A DNA stretch of 64,000 bases from Heligmosomoides polygyrus polygyrus. Taxonomy: Eukaryota; Nematoda; Chromadorea; Rhabditida; Heligmosomidae. Under the pieces are notes generated by a model that ran no database searches, was not told the DNA's origin, and worked only from the letters and a program-made list of their open reading frames with translations. The position numbers were made by a program, and so were the translations under genes. Positions 1 to 9,800 of this stretch are shown here, piece after piece. Numbering within the stretch: the first letter of the stretch is position 1; the number at the start of each line of letters is the position of its first letter. The stretch lies in the NCBI GenBank assembly GCA_947396885.1, contig OX377203.1, positions 3,596,001-3,660,000 of the forward strand, written 5' to 3'.

Positions 1-692
1 TTCTTCTTCGTTCGTTCTTCACCGATCTATTAGGTTGATCGAAAACTCTCGCAATACTTTACCTCCTACAGTATTGATCTTGTGTGGTGACGTCACAGTA
101 CATCAGTTCGAATACAGCAACAATGTCAACGACAAGCAGCAGTATCTTCCGACCTATCGTCTACTACGAATGTCTGCAAGGCCATTCCGCAAGGAGTGCA
201 GCCTCCAACGTCTGCGCTGCATTCAGGGAGGAAGTCATTCACTATTCCACAGTGGCCCGTCGGTATCAGCGCTTTAGGGCTGGAGATATCTCGCTCGAAG
301 GTTGACCTCGTTCCGGACGCCCCTTTGTTGTGGAAGAAGACAGCTTGCGCGAAGCCTTCGAGGTGAAGCCAAACTCGACCACTCGCGAGTTGGCGGCGAC
401 ACTTGGATATACGCAAACTACCGTCGTGAGGCAGCTGAAGATCCTTGGGTACCGCAAACTTCTGTCGTCTTGGGTACCGCATGAGCTGCAGGACTCTGAC
501 AAGACATGCCGAATCAGTGCTGCCGAGTTGCTGCTTCTTCGCCCGCACAGAAAGGACTTTCCGAAGGACATTGTTACTGGTGATGAAAGCTGGGTTCTTT
601 ATTTTAACCACACCCGCAAGAGCCAATGGCTCCCACGTGGAGAACCGGCTCCAAGACAACGGAAACATGAACACCACGAAAAGGTTCGGATC

Positions 693-1212
693 TATCCTAG
701 TCCGGGGGGCCAAATAACTAAAAAGTAGGCAACAAAATTAATTGAAACTTGAAGAAAAGCGGCTCCTAGAGAGCGAGCTGGATCCTAAAAGAAACCAAAA
801 ACGAACGAACAAACGAAAAAATTAAAAATCGCCGCTCTTTGTCCGCCGAGGCGGTCTACAACCGCCTCGGCGGACAAAGAGCGACGGAATGGAGGCATAC
901 CGCGTGTTAGTCCCCGGCTGACATGTCATAACTAGCACTTGACATGATGGGGAATGCGTATGAAGCCGCATCCCGCGTGCTGACCGCCGTCTGACATGTT
1001 AAAACCAGGATCTAACATGATGAGGAGGGCACATAACTTGCCTGTTTACAACCGCAGGAAACGTAACTTTTTCTTTTTTTTTTTCTTCATGACTTTTCTT
1101 GTTTAGGTCTCATGTTGTTTTGTAGGAGCCGCTCGGTAAGTATCAAGTGGATTTGTTACATATAATACTTTTGACTTATGTGGTCCTCCCCCCCTCCCCC
1201 CGGACTAGGATA
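693..1212. mobile_element. palindromic insertion element inside mariner
   Basis: The segment separates two parts of a mariner gene that would otherwise be in register. Its ends are inverted: TATCCTAGTCCGGGGGG on the left and the complement CCCCCCGGACTAGGATA on the right. The match also extends outward into the flanking GGATC/GATCC. Deeper in, both arms share GCGGCTCCTA. No open frame of note is seen. Similar C-run-plus-CTAGGATA or ATTAGGATA ends occur at about 49,187-49,215 and 30,180-30,200, so this is a dispersed family. No transposase class can be assigned. Confidence 0.7.
833..883. repeat. perfect 23-bp hairpin
   Basis: The left arm (833-855) begins CGCTCTTTGTCCGCC. The right arm (861-883) is its exact complement, and the loop is the 5 nt CTACA. 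It lies near the middle of the element inserted in the mariner copy and may be that element's central fold. Confidence 0.85.
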
Positions 1213-1785
1213 GATCCGAAGGTTCTTCTGTGTTGCTGGTGGGACTCAGAAGGCATGCTTTACTGGGAGTTGCTGGATAGTAAGACCATAATAACAGCAT
1301 CTGTCTACGCCACCCAGCTTCAGAGCTTGGCCGACGTCGTGCGCCGAAAACGTCCAGAACGGGAAAATGTCCACCTGCTGCACGACGACACGCGTCCTCA
1401 TGTCGCAGAAGTGAGTCGCGAGAAAATCCAGGAGTTAGGCTGGGAAGTTCTGCCCCATCCACCGTACTCTCCAGACTTCGCTCCTTCTGACTACCACCTG
1501 CTCAGAGCTCTGAAGCAGCATCTTCGAGGTAGAGAGTTCGATGATCGATGTCAACTGGAAATGGAGGTTTCTGAATTCCTCTCCTCACAGCCCTCGGAAT
1601 TCTGGCGGAAAGGAATTGAAAGATGGGACAGGATCTTAGACTTGGATGGGGAATATAGGGACTGAGTTTTTGTGTATTGTATTATATTGTATTGTATTGT
1701 AATATTGTTCTGCTAGTGTTGCAAGACTTTTCGATCAACCCAATATTAACTGGTGCTGATCTTCAGTGAGAAGTGAGTTAGAGCC

Positions 1786-2462
1786 TCCTGAGGCTCTCAA
1801 CTGGCTGTTGGTTCGTGAAGTGGGGATGCATCCGTAGAGTTCGTTTTCGTCGTTTTTTCCAGCTCGATGGACATGACTCATCCCATCGCTCTCACGTGTA
1901 TTTTTCGATTTTTTTTTGGTTTAGTGGGTAGTAAATGGTTTGCATTGCAAGGATCTCTATGATACCGTGTGAAAATCCATTGCATGGCGCACCTAAGGCG
2001 ACCGAATGACGTCGACTTTGCCTAGAAGCACACGATTCGGATCACGTACAGCCTGTTACGATTTACAGAACGGATTCATGGAGGAACTCAAATTGTAGAT
2101 GCCATCACAGGATTCAAGCCTACCCCTTTTCATCACTCACTTCTTCTGTTGAACTCCATTGAATTCGTTCTACAAGCCGTCGAATACGTCTGTAATGCTG
2201 TACGTGATCTCTGTCGAGTGCTTATAGGTAAAGTCTACGTCATTCAGTCGAAGCAGGGTGCGCCATGCAATTGATTTTCGTACGGTGTTATGAAGATCCT
2301 AGCTATGGGAGACATTTGCTACCCACTGAATCCAAGAAAAAAATCGCAAAATATGCTTGAAAGCGATGGGATGCGCCATGTCTATCGAGCTGGTACCACG
2401 ACGACGGTTTGGATGCATTTCTACCTCACGAACCAACAGCTAGTGGAGAGCCTGGAGCCCTA
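1786..2462. mobile_element. foldback element, arms about 300 bp
   Basis: The left arm begins AGAGCCTCCTGAGGCTC and runs on with GGCTGTTGGTTCGTGA. The right arm ends with the complement TCACGAACCAACAGC and a GAGAGCCTGGAGCCC tip. Internal landmarks pair along both arms, for example CCAGCTCGATGGACATG on the left with CATGTCTATCGAGCTGG on the right, and GTGGGTAG with CTACCCAC. The centre lies near 2,120. No coding capacity is visible, so it is a non-autonomous foldback. Confidence 0.8.
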
Positions 2463-2544
2463 AGTTCTCATTGAATGTCAATATCAGTTAACAGATTGTT
2501 AAGGAGCGAGTTTGGTGAAAAACTTGGTCGGCTGATAAATCTCA

Positions 2545-3872
2545 CTTGTATCACCTGTCACCTATCGTCCCGTTGATCATCGACTTGCTCGAGCGAGCGC
2601 CAGCAACGTCTCCATTCGTCCCTGTCGCGTGCCAGAGTGCTCCAATGGATCCACCTCGCTCGAGGGACACGAAGAGCGTCATATCCAATGCCAATGCGTC
2701 GGTGGGCGTCCTGGTGTTCTCTTGACATCCCGCGGAATCCAGTCGGTGATGGCTCTCGTCCAGCGGGTGTCTGCGAAGCGCATTACGTGGCCGACCCACC
2801 TAATTTTCGACAACTTGGCCCACGCGACAGCGTCTCTGATCTTCGAACGTCGGCGAAGCTCGGAACTCCGGAGGCCTTCTCTCACTTGCGTGAGTCGTGT
2901 CACTCCGAGCATCGTCCTCTCGATTCCACGCTGCGCGACGCTGATCGCGTGTTCATCCTGCTTTCGTATACCCAGGTCTCTGAGGCTTAGGCTTAGGGCA
3001 GGAAGAACGGTAGAGTCGAATAGGTGGGCCCGGAGTCGGACGTTCTTCGTCTTCTTCGCGACTTCTTCGACGCTCTTGAAAGCTCCCCAAGCCGCTCGTT
3101 CCTCCTGATCACCTCCGGCGCCAGGTCGCTGGCCATATTGACTTCGCGACTCAGATACACGTAGGTGGAGCATTCGGAGATGTTCGTTCCGTTGAGCGAG
3201 AATGGGGCATCAGAAACTTGTCCGTTTCTCATGAACATCGTCTTCGTAAGATTCAGCTGCAGTCCAACGTTCCCACATACACGGTCGAAGTCGGCCAGCA
3301 TTCGCTCCGCCTGGCTGATGCTCGGTGTTATGAGCACGGTGTCGTCAGCGAAGCGAAGATGGTGCAGCTGCTGGCCGTCGACTTTCACTCCCATGTCTTC
3401 CCATTCCAGTTCGCGCATGACGTTTTCGAGGGTGGCGCTGAAGAGCTTCGGGGATATGGTATCCCCTGCCGAACCCCTCTCTCCTCCGATGACGACGTCG
3501 TTGTAGAATGGAGAGATCTTGATCGTGAATCCACTGCACAGCTCTCGAGGGACTCTGATGTACTGAGTAGGAACGGCCTGAGCGCGCAGGGCTTCGATGA
3601 CCACTTCATTCTCGACGGAGTCGAATGCCTTCTTCAGGTCGATGAACGTAAGGCAAAGCGGTAGCTTGTACTCTCGCGACATTTCGATGAGCTTCGTAAT
3701 GGTGTGTATGTGGTTGATCGTGCTGAATCCTCTCCGAAATCCTGCTTGCTCGCATGGCTCTCGTTCGTCCAGCGTTCTGCTGATCCTATTCAGGATCACT
3801 CGAGTGAACAGCTTGTAGACTACGGACAGCAGGCAGATCGGGCGGTAGTTGCCAATGTCGTGAATGATAAAT
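2545..3872 (-). pseudogene. RTE-clade LINE reverse transcriptase, 5'-truncated
   Basis: Read on the minus strand, this encodes the C-terminal two thirds of an RTE-type polyprotein that copies its RNA at a nicked target. Landmarks in order are NYRPICLL, ILNRISRTLDE, EQAGFRRGFS, the catalytic aspartate motif FIDLKKAFDSVE, GDTISPKLFSA, the FADD active site (LRFADDTVLIT), AHLFDSTVLPAL, WVGHVMRFADTRWTR and TDWIPRDVKR. It ends near 2,551. The endonuclease domain is absent, as usual for 5'-truncated LINEs. Frameshifts move the reading frame near 3,480, 3,130 and 2,690, so it is dead. The protein resembles C. elegans RTE-1 and abundant hookworm copies, from memory of the family. Confidence 0.9.
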
Positions 3873-3929
3873 CTGAACCAAAATAAATGATTCGAACTCT
3901 AGAATCTAAACGTTAAATGATTCAAATCA

Positions 3930-4185
3930 GCTTCTTTAAGCCTGAAGTGACTGGTGTCGAGGTCGTCATAACGATGTTTTGTTGCGATCAAAACTTCCAG
4001 CGCCAGGCGGACTCGAACCCGCAACTCCCTCTGACCGGCGGGAATGCTCTACGCGTGCGATCACGCGGCGCCGATAGTGTAAAGGCGTAGAGGATTCCCG
4101 CCCGGTCAGAGGGAGGTGCGGGTTCGAGTCCCGCCTGGTGTTGGAAGTTTTGATCGCCACCAAAACAACATCGTTATGACAGCTA
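3930..4185. mobile_element. foldback with paired tRNA-like modules
   Basis: Two copies of a tRNA-like sequence face each other. The right copy (4068-4140) has an A-box-like GTGTAAAGGCGTAGAGG and a B box GGTTCGAGTCCC. The left copy (about 4000-4070) is its complement. Both arms then continue into GATCAAAAC-type sequence and the outer CGTCATAACGATGTTTTG / CAAAACAACATCGTTATG pair. The anticodon arm cannot form a standard 7-nt loop, so this is a tRNA-derived SINE module, not a tRNA gene. Related copies lie at 24.4, 24.8 and 58.9 kb. Confidence 0.75.
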
Positions 4186-4334
4186 ACCGCTAAAATGTTA
4201 TAGTGTGGCTCAATAAATGCCAGACATGTTTTTGAAAAGGCAGAAAACAAAATGCGGAAAGGAACGACTCAGAGGGGACCGGAAGCCGAAATACGGAAGC
4301 GGAAATAGTACCTATCTGCGGTTTGTACAAACCA

Positions 4335-4628
4335 AGGATAAGGATAAAGGATAAAGATCGGCGTTATTCAATCCTCTTTGGGATGCGCCACGCATTCGAC
4401 TTCTACTGGATGTCGTGGAGGCGTGTTGAATGCGTATTTGGCCATACGATGACTTGCGGCAGCCAGCCAATGTACACGTCAATGCTTTGTCCTTCCCAGA
4501 CAAGTCTGGTACCAATTCACCGACCCCGGAGGGATGGAACGCTTGGTTGGCCTGGGCAGGAAATCCAAACCAGGAACCTGGTGCCATCGGGTGCAGGCGA
4601 CAGCCGACGCCTCCTCCGACTGCGCTCC
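4335..4628 (-). mobile_element. tRNA-derived SINE (family A), full copy
   Basis: On the minus strand it runs from a tRNA-like head (AGCGCAGTCGGAGGAGGCG as A box, GGTTTGGATTTCC at the B-box position), through a body with CCTCCGGGGTCGG and CCAGACTTGTCTGGG, to the core GTAGAAGTCGAATGC plus GTGGCGCATCC, and ends in a TTTATCCTTATCC tail. An 8-bp direct repeat, ACAAACCA, flanks it at 4327-4334 and 4629-4636 and fits a target-site duplication. SINEs of this type are transcribed by RNA polymerase III and copied by LINE enzymes. Confidence 0.85.
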
Positions 4629-4784
4629 ACAAACCAGGACCACCTCAGATACCACTTCTATTGTCCTTTTGCTGATCCAAACTTTTAAAGGAGCAAGATC
4701 TCTCTCAGGTTAATGCTCTTATTCATCATCCATCACTACTACGATCACAGGGTTCAATACGTACGTCGGATGATGGTCACCTGT

Positions 4785-5670
4785 CACCTGTGTCACCAGT
4801 CGTACCGTTAATTATCGATTTGTCCGAGCGCGCGCCAACAGCGTCTCCATTCGTCCCTGTCGCGTGCCAGAGTGGTCCAATGGATCCTCCTCGCTCGAGG
4901 GACACGAAGAGCGTCATATCGGTGGTTCAGGGCTGTAACGAAGAAGTCCGACCTCCACGATGGTGGGCGTCCTGGGGCCGGATTCATCAACGACTTACAG
5001 CAGTTTAACAGAGAAATTGCAGCCGAAAAGAAGATAACGCGACTTAACAGCAATCGCTGGTGAAATCTCTGTAAAATTCCCTGTAAAAGATACGACGCTC
5101 TTGCCGTAGAATTATGGACCGCCTTACTTTCGCAACGTTTTTCATGAAACACAATTCGCCGTAGTTTTTCTGTAAGACCGTTGTGTTGTGAATCCGCAGT
5201 GAAATATTACCGCTGTAACGTTGATGAATCTCGCCCCAGGTGTTGTTCTCCTTGACATCCCGCGGAATCCAGTCGGTGACGGTTCTCGTCCAGCGGGTGT
5301 CTGCGAAGCGCATTACGTGGCCGGCCCACCTAATTTTCGACAACTTGGCCCACGCGACAGCGTCTTCAAACGTCGGCGAAGCTCGGAACTCCGGAGGCCT
5401 TCTCTCACTTGCGTGAGTCGTGCCACTTCGAGCATTGTCCTCTCGATTCCACGCTGCGCGACGCTGATCGCGTGTTCATCCCGCTTTCGTATAGCCCAGG
5501 TCTATGTTAGGGCAGGAAGAGCGGTGGAGTCGAATAGGTGGGCACGGAGTCGGACGTTCTTCGTCTTCTTCGCGACTTCTTCGACGCTCTTGAAAGCTCC
5601 CCAAGCCGCTCTTTTCCTCCTGCTCAGAAACTTGTCCGTTACTCATCGACATCGTCTTTCGTGAGGACAA
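4785..5670 (-). pseudogene. RTE LINE 3' fragment, second copy
   Basis: This is the same LINE family and orientation as the copy at 2.5-3.9 kb. Recognisable pieces are SKIRWAGHVMRFADTRW and TDWIPRDVK (5343-5260), and near 4,810-4,970 RYDALRVPRARR and DRDEWRRCW at the C-terminal end. A 270-bp MITE (4971-5240) interrupts it. About 100 bp seen in the other copy are missing near 5,625, and several frameshifts are present. It is a dead 3' relic. Confidence 0.85.
4971..5240. mobile_element. MITE with GGCCGGATTCATCAACG tip
   Basis: The element begins CCTGGGGCCGGATTC and ends with the complementary GATGAATCTCGCCCCAGG. It interrupts the RTE fragment. The inner arms are also roughly self-complementary, with CAGCGGT/ACCGCTG-type pairs and matching AAAATCTCTG stretches. 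The tip recurs at 17.07, 39.37 and, diverged, 41.6 kb, but the interior differs in each. Confidence 0.8.
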
Positions 5671-6600
5671 CTTATTCCCATTCAACTGCTCTTCTTCCAC
5701 GACCGTTTCCCTCTCTCAACTGGCCATTTTGACTCCTTTGCGACTGACTGCTTCTTTTGGCGTCCCGCTCCCGCTCCTGATTTCTGCCACTTATCCCCCA
5801 CGAAGAATCACGACTCGCCACCATGACAACCGTTTCGTTGTGCTCCGTTCTTTGACTCGCAACGACACTTCTCTGGAAATATTGACATTTCATTGCGTCG
5901 GCTTTCATGGCCAGAGATCCTTAAGTGCTAAGCCCCCGGGGAGTATGTAGTAGTAATCTCCTGAGAAACACTCAGTTTTCCTTTTCTTGTCGGGCACGTT
6001 CGCTGACTAGGAGCCCTTTTCCTGCAGGAAATGGCTTGTAAACGTTTCATCATTTGCTGGGTCTTGTCTTGCAGTTCACTTCCAGTTTCTGCGATTTAAA
6101 AAAGCATTTAATCCACTGTTTTTCCTCAAACAAGCAAATTTCTTTAAAACTTCAGACGTTTCTCTGAAAAACGAATGTTTCATTTAGAAGATGCCCAGTT
6201 TGATTTAAGATGATAGTTATATGAATGAAAATTCATTTAGTTTCATCTTAAGTTTTTTAAAATTCTAGCCTAATTTTAATTCAATTTAAAAATAGATTAG
6301 AATTTAAGAAAATTTCAAGGGAACATATAGAAATTTTCCTCGGACAAAAATTTTTTTCAACGATTTTGAGGAATTCCTAGTTTAATCTGGAAAACTCTTG
6401 ATTCATTTTTAAAACTTCCCGTTATTTAGAAAAGTGTCCAGTTTGGTTTAAAAAAGTGCACAAAATTTGCTTTGAAACTTTGAAAGGGGTTCGTTTGGTT
6501 TCTGTGTTGTTCAGTTTAATTTGAAAATTTTATTTATTTATTTATTTATTATCACTATTTCAGAGAGCTATTTGATATTACTATGTACTAACGAGGAGAG
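5671..6600. other. AT-rich intergenic stretch with family-C relics
   Basis: No gene is seen. After 6,050 the sequence is AT-rich and contains phrases such as GTGTCCAGTTTGGTTTAAA that match the arms of the foldback family at 22.9-24.2, 47.3 and 58.1 kb. A short TTTA run lies at 6,528-6,550. The part up to 5,940 is ordinary mixed sequence. Confidence 0.5.
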
Positions 6601-6760
6601 TAAGACATGCACTAGGCCAAGAATAAAGGGTAAAGGACGGCGTTACTCAATCCCTTCTGGGATGCGCCACGCATTCTACTTCTACAGGATGTCGTGGAGG
6701 CGATTTGAATGCGTATTTGGCCATACAATGACTTGCGGTGGCCAGCCGATGAACAAGCCT

Positions 6761-8050
6761 ATCAGTATTACATCGGTTTTTGCTCGTGTTTTTGAAAAGA
6801 TTATCAAAAAGGCGATCACTAGCCACCTTGAGCGCAATTCCGTGATCCCTAACGAACAGCATGGTTTCCGCAAAGGCGCTTCTACCGTAACTCAGATGCT
6901 GGACTCCTTGAATGACTGGACCAACAGTCTCAGCCTTGACCGTGCTGTTGATGTTGTGTATTTTGACTTTGCAAAAGCTTTCGATAAAGTACCTCATGAT
7001 AAGTTAGTTCATCAGTTGTCTGCAGTTGGGTTACACTTTAGGATTGTACAGTGGATCGAGGCCTACCTAGACAACCGTCTGTTTCGAGTGAATATTAACG
7101 GTCACCTCTCTGCTAGTAGAAGAGCAACTAGCGGGGTTCCTCAAGGATCAGTTCTGTCTCCCGTCCTTTTTAACATATACACCAGGAATCTTCCAGGAAT
7201 TATTGAGAGGATTGGAGTTTCTTGCAGAGCTTTTGCCGATGACATCAAAATTTATAGTAGCATTTCTGATTTCTGCGACGCTGCAAAAGGTCAAGAAGCT
7301 AACTCTCTGGTCTACTCTTGGTCTTTGTCATGGGAGCTTCCATTAGCGAAGGAGAAAACGAAGGTTCTCCACCTTGGTAAGAACAACTTGAAAGCTAGAT
7401 ATATCATTGACGGTGTTGAGCTTGAATCAGTTCAAGAAGTATCTGATCTCGGATTCTGGATTAACGAGCGCCTAGACTTCGGTAAGCATTGCGATGAAAT
7501 CTCAAGAAAAGGGATGGCAATGGTGTCTAGACTATTCAGGTCTGTGTCGTCTAGCGATCCTCAACTGCTGCTAAAGGCCTATAAAATATATATCCGTCCA
7601 GTATTAGAATACGGTACGACTGTCTTCTGTCCAGCAAGTGTTAAAAGTAGTTCTACAATAGAAAGGGTTCAAAACAGTTTCTCTAGGAAGCTTTTGCTTC
7701 GCACTGGCAGCTTTAACTATGCAACTATCCCTGAAAGCCGTTCGCGTAACGCTATTCTCGGTTTGCAGTCGCTCGTGTTGCGCAGGAAGAAGCTTGACTT
7801 AATAATGGTATATAAAATCCTACACGGACTCGTTCACCTTGAACCTAACAAATTCTTTCCTATGCGAAACTCCATTACTAGAGGCGCTAAAAATAAACTA
7901 TATCTACCTCATGCCGCTGCTTCGGTGCGGGCCAACTTCATCATACATCGTGCGGGTACAGAATATGTAAAAATGGCCAAGCGTTTTCCTCCAGCTCCTA
8001 CACTCTCCTCCTTTAAGAGGGCCTTGAACAAGTTTTTAAATTCTGGTTGA
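6761..8050 (+). CDS. LINE reverse transcriptase, partial but open
   Basis: The longest convincing coding sequence in the window. It has no internal stop from the insertion junction to the TGA. Reverse-transcriptase motifs follow in order: HGFRKGAST, the aspartate motif VYFDFAKAFDKVPH, TSGVPQGSVLSPVLFNIY, the FADD active site (CRAFADDIKIYSS), a thumb region with LHLG, and the C-terminal EYGTTVFCPAS, QNSFSRKLL and FINSG-like end FLNSG. Both catalytic aspartate positions are intact. The endonuclease and the N-terminal part of the RT are missing. The open frame runs upstream into the SINE (from 6521), but that part is chimaeric and not LINE protein. Clade assignment (CR1 or jockey type) is from motif style and uncertain. 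The intact frame suggests a young insertion. Confidence 0.88.
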   Translation: MSITSVFARVFEKIIKKAITSHLERNSVIPNEQHGFRKGASTVTQMLDSLNDWTNSLSLDRAVDVVYFDFAKAFDKVPHDKLVHQLSAVGLHFRIVQWIEAYLDNRLFRVNINGHLSASRRATSGVPQGSVLSPVLFNIYTRNLPGIIERIGVSCRAFADDIKIYSSISDFCDAAKGQEANSLVYSWSLSWELPLAKEKTKVLHLGKNNLKARYIIDGVELESVQEVSDLGFWINERLDFGKHCDEISRKGMAMVSRLFRSVSSSDPQLLLKAYKIYIRPVLEYGTTVFCPASVKSSSTIERVQNSFSRKLLLRTGSFNYATIPESRSRNAILGLQSLVLRRKKLDLIMVYKILHGLVHLEPNKFFPMRNSITRGAKNKLYLPHAAASVRANFIIHRAGTEYVKMAKRFPPAPTLSSFKRALNKFLNSG

Positions 8051-8267
8051 TGCTGTTTCCACAACTCCCACTACGTCTGCTAATTACTCTTGCTAATATC
8101 TCATGTTTTACACTTTCACCACCGCTGCTGTTTTATGCATTTCTCTCCCTCTGTTTGCCTTTATTACCGTTTTAGCGATTTGTTTTGAGTATTTTTATGT
8201 TGTTGTTTTACTTAATTCTCTTTCACATGTGTACTCACATGGTGCAATAAATAAATTCGGAAAAAAA
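6761..8267 (+). mobile_element. CR1/jockey-like LINE, 5'-truncated
   Basis: The insertion starts inside the reverse transcriptase at PISITSVF and ends with CAATAAATAAATTCGG followed by an A run. A few bases (AAG) are shared at both junctions with the host SINE. The 3' sequence after the stop codon (8,051-8,267) is the element's 3' UTR. The 5' truncation is typical of incomplete target-primed reverse transcription. Confidence 0.85.
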
Positions 8268-8439
8268 GTCAGCGCTCTATCCTTTCCAGACAAGTCTGGT
8301 ACCAATTCACCGACCCCGGAGGGATGGAAGGGCTTGGTTGGCCTGGGCGGGAGATCCGAACCAGGAACCTGATATCGTGTACAGACGACAGCCGGCGCCT
8401 CCTCCGACTGCGCCACACGGATCCTTAAGACATGCACTA

Positions 8440-8999
8440 TTCAATAATAAATCCTTCAAAACAACAGAAACAACAAACATACGATTAGAACTTCAGTAGA
8501 GCAACTTCTTAGCAACACATCTTAAGGGTTCAAAATTGCTCGGTGAAGGGTTTGAAGTACTTCTCAGTGTCGAAGAAGCAAAAAGTGCCCCGTTTAGTTT
8601 GATGTTTCCGGTTAGTTAGTTTGAGATGGAAGTTTTTTACGTGAAAATTGAAAATATGGGAGGGTTAAGCCGTCCATGCGTCTGTCTGTGCGTCTGTCTA
8701 GAGACACAACGGACTACAATAGAACTAACCTGCCGACGCATCTCTCTATATCACCCGTCCGTGCGTCTGTCTGTTTGTCCGTGAATTATAATACTCCGAA
8801 TGCCAATTTCTACCTGTTGCTGATCGATTGAGGAATGAAAATACGCGAGAATGGTGGCCACTGAAATACATGAGAACAAGTAACGAGAAGGGAGAGAGAG
8901 TCAAAAGGTATTGAGCTCGATTCCTAGCTCGAAGTGCTGGAGTCGTCCATCCATGTGGGGTGAATGGATTTTTGCAACAAAAATAGGGAATGAAAACGA
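8440..8999. other. intergenic, no gene seen
   Basis: It contains a phrase of the type CGTCCATGCGTCTGTCTGTGCG (8,667-8,770), repeated in related form at 14.1, 17.8 and 26 kb. Nothing else can be supported. Confidence 0.4.
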
Positions 9000-9235
9000 T
9001 AGGGCCCGTCTATACTTGATCAAGCGACGCGATCGATCAATTTGACCACTATGACCCCGTTTATACTTCGTCGCGGCGCGACGCGACAGCCACGCAATGA
9101 GACCCAATTGATCGATCGCGTCGCACAATCAATACGACCACTATACGTGGCGTCGCGCCGCGCCGCGACGAAGTATAAACGGGCCTTATATATGCCGTCG
9201 CGTCGCTCGGCGTCGGAAGTATAAACGAGGCCCTA
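9000..9235. mobile_element. two nested GGCC/TATAC foldback elements
   Basis: The outer palindrome runs from TAGGGCCCGTCTATACTTG to GGAAGTATAAACGAGGCCCTA. Inside it (9055-9184) is another of the same tip type: CCCCGTTTATACTTCGTCG on the left and CGACGAAGTATAAACGGG on the right. The inner arms are GC-rich (CGCGGCGCGACGCGAC), the outer arms carry GCGACGCGATCGATCAA. No protein is encoded. Confidence 0.85.
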
Positions 9236-9360
9236 GCAAGCGTTTAGTGTGCAGGCGACGCGCAACGCGATGACATGAATGGTGGCCAAATCGATCGAGC
9301 GACGCGATCAATCGATTTCGCCACTCACTATACATGTCATGACATCGCTCGCTTCCCGAC
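9236..9360. repeat. palindromic repeat, GCGTTTA-type tip
   Basis: The left side AAGCGTTTAGTGTGCAGGCGACGCG and central GACATGAATGG pair partly with the right-side TGTCATGACATCGCTCGC. The layout resembles the element at 12,757-12,895 (GCGTTTATTGTGCGCGC tip). Confidence 0.5.
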
Positions 9361-9549
9361 CTCTAATGGTCAGAAGACTGCGTTTCGGTATCAAACTGTC
9401 GAAGGCGTGATGCATCCCACATTTCCGCTGTTTATTGTTCAGGAGGACGGAATCTTCATTGTTTATGACAATGGTTTATCGATCGTTGACGGCTACGGGA
9501 ACGCATTCGTAGCTCCTAACTGTTCAGCAAGTGATCTACGATTAGTTTT

Positions 9550-9800
9550 AGCAGTAGCACCGGCCGTATCTTTTGGTCTTTGGGCGGAAAACGCCAGAAA
9601 ACATATTTTTCGCCACTTTTTGAAAGCGCTCTTCAAATTGCGTGCGGATAGATCATTCAGTGCCGATCCCAATGTCGGATTTGTTTTTCAAAGCACACAA
9701 TCTGAAGAGCGCTATCAAAAAGCGGCTGAAAAGGCGTTTTTTGCCGCTTTCTCCACAAAGACCCAAAGATACGGCCGGTATTCCAGCCGCTTCCCTGCTT
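9550..9800. mobile_element. foldback element, about 250 bp
   Basis: The left arm reads GGCCGTATCTTTTGGTC then TTTGGGCGGAAAACGCC. The right arm has AAGACCCAAAGATACGGCC. GAAAGCGCTCTTCAAATTG on the left pairs with CAATCTGAAGAGCGC on the right. A related, larger copy spans 15.4-16.95 kb. The plus-strand ORF from 9275 runs straight through it and is spurious. Confidence 0.75.

Larger units (their letters stand above)
123..1665 (+). pseudogene. mariner (DD34D) transposase pseudogene
   Basis: This was a cut-and-paste transposase that bound the terminal repeats and inserted at TA. The first part (123-692) holds the N-terminal helix-turn-helix region, then the first catalytic aspartate in VTGDESW. 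The second part (1213-1665) holds WWDSEG, the second aspartate in LLHDDTRPH and the third in YSPDFAPSDYHL. The last two are separated by 34 residues, which defines mariner DD34D. A TGA at 303-305 breaks the frame just before the PRSGRP motif, and reading continues in the same frame afterwards. An inserted element (693-1212) splits the gene, but codons at 690-692 and 1213-1215 are in register. The second part ends at TGA after LDGEYRD, the normal C terminus. It is inactive. Confidence 0.9.
30..1743 (+). mobile_element. mariner transposon, interrupted copy
   Basis: The inverted terminal repeats can be seen directly. The left end starts TTAGGTTGATCGAAAACTC, and the right end is its near-perfect reverse complement. 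A TA dinucleotide stands on each side (28-29 and 1744-1745), as expected for the IS630-Tc1-mariner superfamily. The span is 1.71 kb, longer than the usual 1.3 kb, because a 520-bp palindromic element sits inside it. Subtracting that leaves a normal mariner length of about 1.19 kb. The copy is dead: it carries a nonsense codon as well as the insertion. Confidence 0.9.
6615..8425 (-). mobile_element. tRNA-SINE (family A) split by a LINE
   Basis: The 3' half lies at 6615-6760 and the 5' head half at 8268-8420, both on the minus strand. A reverse-transcriptase element sits between them. The halves join at the phrase GATGAACAAG / TCAGCGCTC, which is continuous in other copies (for example near 33,200). 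The 14-bp direct repeat TAAGACATGCACTA at 6601-6614 and 8426-8439 flanks the composite. This is a clear target-site duplication of the SINE and shows the LINE came later. Confidence 0.92.
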
